This document shows positions 7,432-11,841 of a DNA stretch of 11,841 nucleotides, piece by piece (position 1 is the stretch's first letter; the number at the start of each line of letters is the position of its first letter). The position numbers and the translations under genes are program-made. The stretch is from positions 1 to 11,841 of the forward strand of contig JAUQOX010000066.1 of the NCBI GenBank assembly GCA_030550695.1. Reading direction: 5' to 3'. This stretch comes from Gemmatimonadota bacterium. GTDB taxonomy: Bacteria; Gemmatimonadota; Gemmatimonadetes; Longimicrobiales; Gaopeijiaceae. The notes under the pieces are model-generated. The model searched no databases, was not told the origin of the DNA, and saw nothing but the letters and a program-made list of their open reading frames with translations.

Positions 7432-8561
7432 CAATCCAAGGCCGGGCCCACCACGTAGTCTCCGCCCCGCCAACGCAGGGGACGGAAGGGGGCAGCCGTC
7501 CGGCTGCCCCCCGGAAGGTCGCCGGGGGAGGGGCCAACCTGCCGGTGGGGGGCCGCGCCGGGCGATCCGGCAGGCGCCGGATCCCCTTCCCGCGCCAGGA
7601 GGACGTCGATTCGCCCTAAGCGAATGCCCCCGAACCCCACCTGATGGACCAAGGTGCTCCGACCGTCGGCGTCGGAATACACATCGGGCCGGTCCATGAA
7701 CGTGTGGGTGTGCCCCCCCAAGATCAGGTCGATCCCCTCCACCTTCTGGGCCAGAAGGGTGTCGGAGGGGCGTTCGCCGCTGTAGCGGTAGCCCAGATGG
7801 GAGAGGCAGATGACCAGGGAACACCCCTGGCGCCGGAGGTGGGCCACGGCCCCCTGCGCCGCTCCGTAGGGGTCCTCATAGCTCACCCCCTCGTGGAGCT
7901 GTCGGGGAACCAGGCCCTCGAAGGCGATCCCCAGCCCGAAGATCCCCACCTTGACCCCCCCTACCTCCCGCACCACCCAGGGCTGGACCCGGCCAGCGAG
8001 GTCCGGATCCTCTATCCGATAGTTGGCCGACACGAAGGGAAAGGCGGCGTGGGGAAGGACGTCCACCAGGCCGGATACGCCGTTGTCGAAGTCGTGGTTT
8101 CCGAGGGTTGCGGCGTCATACCCCATGGCCGACATGGCCCGGAGCTCGATCTCCCCCCGGAAAAAATTGAAGTACGGCGTGCCCTGGAAGATGTCGCCGG
8201 CGTCCAGGAGGAGAACGTGGGGATGCTCCCCCCGGATCCGCCGCACCAAGGCCGCCCTCCGGGCCACCCCCCCCAAGCCCTGGTGAGGGCCGCCGTCCAT
8301 GGGGAAGGGATCGATGCGGGAGTGGGTGTCGTTGGTGTGGAGGATGACCAGATGCACCTCATCCTGGCCGGCGGCCCAAGGCTCCAGGTCCTGCCGTCCG
8401 CCGAGAAGGAGAGGATCCCATTCCCACGGGGAGACTTCCGCCCCCGGCAAGGATCCTTGTCCCTTTCCCCCCGAAGCCGTGAGTCCGCGAGCCCACCGGG
8501 GAAAAAAGAGAAGCCCCCCCCCGGCGGCGGCCGCAGCCGCGAGAAATTCCCGACGCTTCAT
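7431..8561 (-). CDS. Tat-exported metallophosphatase, N-terminal catalytic half of a split 5'-nucleotidase
   Basis: 376 residues. The N-terminus MKRREFLAAAAAAGGGLLFF is a twin-arginine signal, implying folded export. The calcineurin-like two-metal site is complete: NDTH (Asp78, His80), DAGDIFQGT (Asp120, Asp123, Gln126), GNHD (154-157), SHLGYR (His255) and GGHTH (His284, His286). This is the catalytic domain of UshA/5'-nucleotidase-type enzymes, which dephosphorylate nucleotides outside the cytoplasm. The C-terminal substrate-binding domain is absent and is encoded by the gene directly upstream, whose stop overlaps this start in ATGA, implying translational coupling. The catalytic domain appears to end near residue 322. 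The last ~54 residues are Pro/Gly/Ala-rich, lack recognisable family features and are encoded over two strong inverted repeats. A G9 run (C9 on the plus strand, 8514-8522) codes for Gly14-Gly16 in the signal peptide. Substrates could also be other phosphoesters. Confidence 0.9.
   Translation of the reverse strand: MKRREFLAAAAAAGGGLLFFPRWARGLTASGGKGQGSLPGAEVSPWEWDPLLLGGRQDLEPWAAGQDEVHLVILHTNDTHSRIDPFPMDGGPHQGLGGVARRAALVRRIRGEHPHVLLLDAGDIFQGTPYFNFFRGEIELRAMSAMGYDAATLGNHDFDNGVSGLVDVLPHAAFPFVSANYRIEDPDLAGRVQPWVVREVGGVKVGIFGLGIAFEGLVPRQLHEGVSYEDPYGAAQGAVAHLRRQGCSLVICLSHLGYRYSGERPSDTLLAQKVEGIDLILGGHTHTFMDRPDVYSDADGRSTLVHQVGFGGIRLGRIDVLLAREGDPAPAGSPGAAPHRQVGPSPGDLPGGSRTAAPFRPLRWRGGDYVVGPALD
7488..7511. 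repeat. Perfect 10-bp inverted repeat in the metallophosphatase tail
   Basis: GGGGGCAGCC (7488-7497) and GGCTGCCCCC (7502-7511) flank a GTCC loop. It lies under codons 351-358 of the minus-strand gene. Neither strand has a T-run after it, so it is not a standard terminator, but it would form a stable RNA hairpin. Confidence 0.75.
7539..7583. repeat. Two overlapping, mutually exclusive inverted repeats in the same tail
   Basis: GATCCGGC (7564-7571) pairs with GCCGGATC (7576-7583) around an AGGC loop. Alternatively CTGCCGG (7539-7545) pairs with CCGGCAG (7567-7573). Both are perfect and cannot form together. They lie in the low-complexity 3' part of the metallophosphatase gene. Chance formation in GC-rich DNA is possible. 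Confidence 0.55.
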
Positions 8562-9442
8562 CGCCGCACCTCGCCCCGAATGCGCCCCTCGATGCCGAAC
8601 CGGAGCACCCCCACCTCTCGGATGAACTCCACGAAAGCGTCCCGGACCAGGAGGGGCAGGTCCTCCCGTTCCACGGCGCGGGTCAGGACCTGGAAGTCGT
8701 CTCCTCCCTCTGCCAGGAAGTTCGATGTGGCCAGGCGGTAGAGGTGGCCCTCCTCCACCGGCTTCCCTCCGACCCGGACGTCCCGGGCCACCCGCCGGCC
8801 TCCTTCGTCTTCGATCCGCAAAGACAGGCCCGCCACAGGCTCTCCCCCACGCCGGGCGATGACCTGGGCCAACTCCTCCACCTGGTCGCCCCTCAGGGTG
8901 AGGAGAACCACGGTGTTTTCGAAGGGCATCAGCTCATAGATCTTGCCCATCGTGATGGGTCCCGGCGACAGGGGAACCCGGAGTCCGCCGTTGTTGGCCA
9001 AGGCCATGTCCACCCCCTCGCCCACCCGGCGCCGGGCGGCCCAGAGGAGAGCGTCGGCGGCGAAGTTCCCCAAGGGGCCCTCGGGCCACCCCTTGGCCAG
9101 GGGGACCGCCGCCTCCCCGATGACCTCCCCCATGATCCCCTCCAGCCGACCCCGGAAGGGGGCCACCAGGGCGGCCATGCCGGGGTCTTCTCCCAGGGAG
9201 TCCGCCACCACCACGAAGGAGGCCGGCGTCTGGAAGACCCGCCAGGAACCGGCGGTGGCCCCCCGCCACCCGCACCCTGCCAGGACCAGCAGCAGGAGGA
9301 GGGGGCCGGAGAGGCGCCGCGGCGCCCGGAACAGTCCTCCGGGCCGGGCCGTGGGACCCGAACCGCCGGGGCCCGGCCCGGCCCGGAGGGACCGGATGCG
9401 GTGCTCAGGCTTTCCGGGGTTGGATGGTGGCGAGGCGGGCAT
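8558..9442 (-). CDS. 5'-nucleotidase C-terminal-domain lipoprotein, substrate-binding half of a split 5'-nucleotidase
   Basis: 294 residues if translation starts at the ATG ending at 9442. A hydrophobic run with lipobox (PLLLLLVLAGC) places a lipidated Cys at residue 57; two arginines (PRRLSG) precede it. The body matches the 5'-nucleotidase C-terminal domain: GPLGNFAADALLW (123-135), ANNGGLRVPL (149-158), MPFENTVVLLTLRGD (172-186) and YRLATSNFLAEGGDDF (235-250). In UshA-type enzymes this region binds the nucleoside, with aromatic residues stacking on the base. There is no metallophosphatase domain; it is encoded by the next gene, which starts within this stop codon (ATGA). The start is uncertain: 56 residues before the Cys is long for a signal peptide, this ATG overlaps the upstream gene by 38 bp, and no strong Shine-Dalgarno is seen. 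A shorter non-ATG start nearer 9334 (CTG after GGAGGA, spacing too tight) is possible. Confidence 0.85.
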   Translation of the reverse strand: MPASPPSNPGKPEHRIRSLRAGPGPGGSGPTARPGGLFRAPRRLSGPLLLLLVLAGCGWRGATAGSWRVFQTPASFVVVADSLGEDPGMAALVAPFRGRLEGIMGEVIGEAAVPLAKGWPEGPLGNFAADALLWAARRRVGEGVDMALANNGGLRVPLSPGPITMGKIYELMPFENTVVLLTLRGDQVEELAQVIARRGGEPVAGLSLRIEDEGGRRVARDVRVGGKPVEEGHLYRLATSNFLAEGGDDFQVLTRAVEREDLPLLVRDAFVEFIREVGVLRFGIEGRIRGEVRR

Positions 9443-9725
9443 AAATGTCGTAGATCTTCTGCTTCATGGCCTTGATGCGGGCCGAGTCCTCGGGCCGGCT
9501 CCACCGGGGCTCATGGATGGAGAAGATCTGGTGGTTCAGCTCGTCCAGGAGCGCCCGGGCGTTGGCACACCAGGCTTCGGTGCAGTCCATGGGCATCTGG
9601 GCCGCCTCGTCCACTGCCTGTTCCATGCGCTGCAGGGAAGCGAAGAGGTTTTCCAGATAGGTATGCCAGGCTTGATCCAGGGGGGCCTGCACTCCGGCTC
9701 GAATGGCATCTTCCAAGCGGGTCAT
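9405..9725 (-). CDS. Small helical protein of unknown function, first gene of the nucleotidase operon
   Basis: 106 residues from the ATG ending at 9725, which has AAGGAGG 9 nt upstream; an in-frame extension back to 9803 is Pro/Arg-rich and discarded. I do not recognise the family. The sequence looks alpha-helical and soluble, with no signal peptide or membrane segment. Heptad-like hydrophobic spacing runs through the first ~70 residues (LENLFASLQRMEQAVDEAA, then ALLDELNHQIFSI) and a basic helix closes it (RIKAMKQKIYDIYARL). It has two Cys (48 and 53, DCTEAWCAN) five apart and three Trp. It precedes the 5'-nucleotidase C-domain gene on the same strand, so they are probably cotranscribed. It is presumed cytosolic, so a direct part in the exported enzyme is not obvious. 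Divergently transcribed tryptophanase starts 134 bp away. Confidence 0.75.
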   Translation of the reverse strand: MTRLEDAIRAGVQAPLDQAWHTYLENLFASLQRMEQAVDEAAQMPMDCTEAWCANARALLDELNHQIFSIHEPRWSRPEDSARIKAMKQKIYDIYARLATIQPRKA

Positions 9726-9734
9726 GGGCGTTGT

Positions 9735-9741
9735 CCTCCTT
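9735..9741 (-). promoter_or_regulatory. Ribosome binding site deciding the start of the 106-aa gene
   Basis: On the minus strand AAGGAGG lies 9 nt before the ATG ending at 9725. This is a near-perfect Shine-Dalgarno and strong support that this small gene is real. Confidence 0.8.
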
Positions 9742-9847
9742 GGTCCTAGGATCCTTCTATGGGCTGGAGGGGAAGGGGCCCGGACCCTCCGGGGGGCGTC
9801 CACCCCCTCCCCTCATCCCTAAATGAGCCGCGACCGGAAGTGTGCAC

Positions 9848-9855
9848 AAGGGGAG
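9848..9855 (+). promoter_or_regulatory. Ribosome binding site deciding the tryptophanase start
   Basis: AAGGGGAG lies 4 nt before the ATG at 9860. It favours this ATG over the in-frame GTG at 9842, which would place the site inside the coding region. Confidence 0.6.
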
Positions 9856-9859
9856 CGCC

Positions 9860-11248
9860 ATGAAAACCATCATCGAGCCCTTCCGCATCAAGGTGGTGGA
9901 ACCCATCCGCCTCACCACCCGGAGCGAGCGGCTGGAGTTCCTCCGGAAGGCGGACTACAACATGTTCAAGCTCAGGGCCGAAGACGTCCTGCTGGATCTC
10001 CTCACGGATTCCGGCACCTCGGCCATGAGCTCCCTCCAGTGGAGCGGGATCATGCGGGGCGACGAGTCCTACGCCGGCAGTCCCTCCTTCTACCGGTTCG
10101 AGCGGGCCGTCCAGGAGATCTTCGGCTTCAGCCAGGTGATCCCCACCCACCAGGGGCGGGCGGCGGAGCGGATCCTTTTCTCCACCTTGTGCCGCCCTGG
10201 CCATGTGGTTCCCTCCAATACCCACTTCGACACCACCAGGGCCAACATCGAGGCGGCGGGAGCCGAGGCCGTGGACCTTCCGGTGCCCGAGGGTCTGGTC
10301 CCGGCCGTCCCCCACCCCTTCAAAGGAAACATGGATGTGGAGCGGCTGCAGGACCTCATCGCCCGGGTGGGGGCGGACTCCATTCCCCTTTGCATGCTCA
10401 CCGTCACCAACAACACCGGCGGCGGCCAGCCCGTCTCCATGGCCAACATCCGGGCCGTGTCGGGGGTATGTCGGGCCCACGGGATCCCCCTGTTCGTCGA
10501 CGCCTGCCGCTTCGCCGAGAACGCCTACTTCATCAAGCTCCGGGAGGAGGGGTACGCCCGGAAGTCGGTGCGGGAGATCGTGCGGGAAATGTTCTCCTAC
10601 GCCGACGGTTGCACCATGTCGGCCAAGAAGGACGGCCTGGCCAACATCGGGGGCTTCCTGGCCATGAACGACGCCGCTCTGGCCCAGAAGGAGCGGGAGC
10701 TCCTCATCCTCACCGAGGGCTTCCCCACCTACGGAGGGCTGGCGGGGCGGGACCTGGAGGCCATCGCCATCGGGTTGGAGGAGGTGCTCGAGGAAAACTA
10801 CCTCGAGTACCGCCTGGCCTCCGTCCGCTATCTGGGGCAGCATATTTCGGCGGGGGGGGTGCCCATCGTGCAGCCCCCGGGAGGGCACGCCGTGTACATC
10901 GACGCCGCCGCCTTCCTGCCCCAGGTTCCACCGCTGCAGCTCCCTGGCCAGTCCCTGGTGTGCGAACTCTATGTGGAGGGAGGGATCCGGGGGGTGGAGG
11001 TGGGCACGGCCATGTTCGGGCGGCGCGACCCCGAAACGGGCCAGGAAACCCCGGCGGCCATGGAATTGGTGCGCCTGGCCCTGCCCCGGCGGGTCTATAC
11101 CCAGAGCCATGTGGACTATATGGTAGAGGCCATCTTGCAGGTATGGGAGCGGCGGGAGGGGATCGGGGGGTTCCGCTTCACCTATCAGGCCCCCACCCTG
11201 AGGCATTTCACGGCGGCTTACGAACCCCTCTATCCCGTGGGGGGGTGA
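9860..11248 (+). CDS. tnaA: Tryptophanase (tryptophan indole-lyase)
   Basis: 462 residues, near the 471 of E. coli TnaA. This cytosolic PLP enzyme splits L-tryptophan into indole, pyruvate and ammonia. Family signatures run through it: EPFRIKVVEPI at the start, LLTDSGT, RGDESYAGS, PTHQGRAAE, GGQPVSMAN, ENAYFIK, MSAKKD (PLP lysine Lys257) and EGFPTYGGLAGRD. The sister enzyme tyrosine phenol-lyase is excluded at three specificity positions: Asp124 (HFDTT; Asp in tryptophanase, Thr124 in the lyase), Val381 (GVEVG; Ile in tryptophanase, Arg381 in the lyase) and His449 (LRHFTA; His in tryptophanase, Phe448 in the lyase). Elsewhere it looks closer to the lyase (QWSGIMRGDE, EIVREMFSYADGCTMS). No TnaC-like leader peptide or permease gene is seen. 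A run of eight G (10852-10859) lies in the gene. It stands alone, divergent from the nucleotidase operon. Confidence 0.94.
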   Translation: MKTIIEPFRIKVVEPIRLTTRSERLEFLRKADYNMFKLRAEDVLLDLLTDSGTSAMSSLQWSGIMRGDESYAGSPSFYRFERAVQEIFGFSQVIPTHQGRAAERILFSTLCRPGHVVPSNTHFDTTRANIEAAGAEAVDLPVPEGLVPAVPHPFKGNMDVERLQDLIARVGADSIPLCMLTVTNNTGGGQPVSMANIRAVSGVCRAHGIPLFVDACRFAENAYFIKLREEGYARKSVREIVREMFSYADGCTMSAKKDGLANIGGFLAMNDAALAQKERELLILTEGFPTYGGLAGRDLEAIAIGLEEVLEENYLEYRLASVRYLGQHISAGGVPIVQPPGGHAVYIDAAAFLPQVPPLQLPGQSLVCELYVEGGIRGVEVGTAMFGRRDPETGQETPAAMELVRLALPRRVYTQSHVDYMVEAILQVWERREGIGGFRFTYQAPTLRHFTAAYEPLYPVGG

Positions 11249-11289
11249 GGGAACGGTGGGGAGGTCGGTGCGGTAGGTTGTTGCAGAAA

Positions 11290-11311
11290 GGGGAGGGGAG
11301 CAGGGAGGGGG
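11290..11311 (+). other. G-quadruplex motif in the gap after tryptophanase
   Basis: Four G-runs, GGGG (11290-11293), GGGG (11295-11298), GGG (11303-11305) and GGGGG (11307-11311), have loops of 1, 4 and 1 nt. This fits the standard G4 rule with short loops. It lies between tnaA and the next start, on the coding strand. Formation and function in the cell are unproven. Confidence 0.55.
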
Positions 11312-11328
11312 AGGACGCGCCCCCCCGA

Positions 11329-11349
11329 GGCGGCTGGGGGGAAGCCGCC
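11329..11349 (+). other. GC-rich stem-loop downstream of tryptophanase
   Basis: GGCGGCT (11329-11335) pairs perfectly with AGCCGCC (11343-11349) around a GGGGGGA loop. It has no T-run, so it could be a transcript-end stabiliser, a terminator lacking a U tract, or part of the 5' leader of the next gene. Confidence 0.35.
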
Positions 11350-11448
11350 GGCTGGGGCCCGGGGTTCGGTCCGGGAGAGGGCGGGAAAAGGGAGACCCTT
11401 CAGGGCGGTAGGCCGTCGAGGGGGGCCTAAGCGGGAACCGCGGAGGGG

Positions 11449-11456
11449 AAAGGAAG
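11449..11456 (+). promoter_or_regulatory. Ribosome binding site of the secreted-protein gene
   Basis: AAAGGAAG lies 7 nt before the ATG at 11464. An in-frame TAA at 11428-11430 rules out a start further upstream. Confidence 0.6.
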
Positions 11457-11463
11457 ACAGGGT

Positions 11464-11841
11464 ATGGGTGGCCATCCAAACCCAACGGGGACCAGGGAAA
11501 GGAGTGGGGGGGCCGCCCCGTGGAGGGGTGGGCTCCTCGGTTCCGCCAGGCGGACCTGGGCCCCCGACCGGCGGCGGGGCCTCGCCGCGGTCCTGGGCTT
11601 TGGGCTGGCTTTTGCGGGCCCCCTTTCGGCTCAGGACGTGGAGCTGTGGGGCCGCATCCACGGCACGACCCCTCCCCCCGGCTACTACGAACTCATGGCC
11701 CGGGATCCCGGCGCTTTCCAATTCAGCCGCGCCCTGCTGCGCCGGGGGTTGGCCCTGCCGGAGCCCCCTCCCATCCAGGCCCAGGGGGGCGGTCTGCCGG
11801 CCGCCTTGTCCCCTGTGCTGGCCCTGGAGCTGGCGGGCGTC
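11464..11841 (+). CDS. Secreted protein, 3'-truncated; possibly an M6-type (immune-inhibitor-A-like) metalloprotease N-terminus
   Basis: 126 residues are visible and the frame is open at the window end. A signal peptide is clear: basic DRRR, hydrophobic core LAAVLGFGLAFAGP and a likely cut after LSA (residues 56/57). The 40 residues before the core are long and Gly/Arg-rich; no ATG, GTG or TTG lies between them and the core, so the ATG at 11464 with its Shine-Dalgarno site is kept. The mature start, QDVELWGRIHGTTPPPGY then YELMARDPGAFQF, resembles from memory the pre-protease segment of secreted M6-family metalloproteases annotated in Gemmatimonadota. That is a weak clue, because the zinc motif (HExxH) would lie beyond the window. 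It follows tnaA by 215 bp and likely has its own transcript. Only the secretion call is firm. Confidence 0.7.
   Translation, partial: MGGHPNPTGTRERSGGAAPWRGGLLGSARRTWAPDRRRGLAAVLGFGLAFAGPLSAQDVELWGRIHGTTPPPGYYELMARDPGAFQFSRALLRRGLALPEPPPIQAQGGGLPAALSPVLALELAGV

Noticed and set aside
7644..8741. 365-aa plus-strand frame opposite the two nucleotidase genes
   Set aside because: It has no recognisable motif, while the minus strand carries complete metallophosphatase and 5'-nucleotidase C-domain motifs.
9726..9859. TnaC-like tryptophan-sensing leader peptide before tryptophanase
   Set aside because: The gap is only 134 bp. The one short frame starting there (ATG at 9823) has no Trp codon in the leader region and runs out of frame into the gene.
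9860..11248. Tyrosine phenol-lyase as the product
   Set aside because: The three positions that define phenol-lyase specificity (Thr124, Arg381, Phe448) are Asp, Val and His here, as in tryptophanase, apart from Val for Ile.
9746..11485. 579-aa minus-strand frame and 535-aa plus-strand frame (9823-11430) across tryptophanase
   Set aside because: Both are out of frame with an unambiguous tryptophanase gene and consist of low-complexity Gly/Pro/Arg/His sequence expected from GC-rich third positions.

Overview
The window is GC-rich, close-packed bacterial DNA. A SusC/SusD outer-membrane pair in a GC-rich genome, together with the tryptophanase and a split 5'-nucleotidase, suggests Gemmatimonadota; a GC-rich relative of Bacteroidota such as Rhodothermota is the main alternative. 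This is inferred from gene content and protein style, since no rRNA or marker gene is present. I saw no tRNA, rRNA, CRISPR array, insertion sequence or phage gene.

Layout. (1) 1-4534, plus: the 3' part of a susC/ragA-like TonB-dependent transporter gene, then a susD/ragB-like lipoprotein gene 19 bp later. A strong intrinsic terminator (4580-4617) closes this operon. (2) 4628-7302, plus: a candidate promoter, an AMP-forming long-chain acyl-CoA synthetase, and an HD-domain phosphohydrolase. (3) 9725-7431, minus, convergent with block 2: a 106-aa helical protein of unknown function, a lipoprotein carrying only the 5'-nucleotidase C-terminal domain, and a Tat-exported metallophosphatase carrying only the N-terminal catalytic domain. 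The last two overlap by ATGA, so together they look like one UshA-type 5'-nucleotidase split into two genes in reversed domain order. (4) 9860-11248, plus, divergent from block 3: tryptophanase, assigned over tyrosine phenol-lyase by three specificity positions. (5) 11464 to the window edge, plus: the N-terminus of a secreted protein, possibly an M6-type metalloprotease. A G-quadruplex motif and a GC hairpin lie in the gap before it.

The theme is nutrient acquisition and catabolism: import of oligomers through SusCD, fatty-acid activation, periplasmic or surface nucleotide dephosphorylation, and breakdown of tryptophan to indole, pyruvate and ammonia. Nothing here is clearly a new defence or mobile system. 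The most unusual points are the split nucleotidase with different export signals, the hairpin-bearing low-complexity tail of its catalytic half, the unknown 106-aa gene that leads the operon, and the tryptophanase that resembles tyrosine phenol-lyase over much of its length. No stretch over 300 bases lacks a gene; the longest gaps are 4535-4745 (211 bp: terminator and promoter), 11249-11463 (215 bp: G-rich, hairpin and G4 motif), 9726-9859 (134 bp, divergent) and 7303-7430 (128 bp, convergent).
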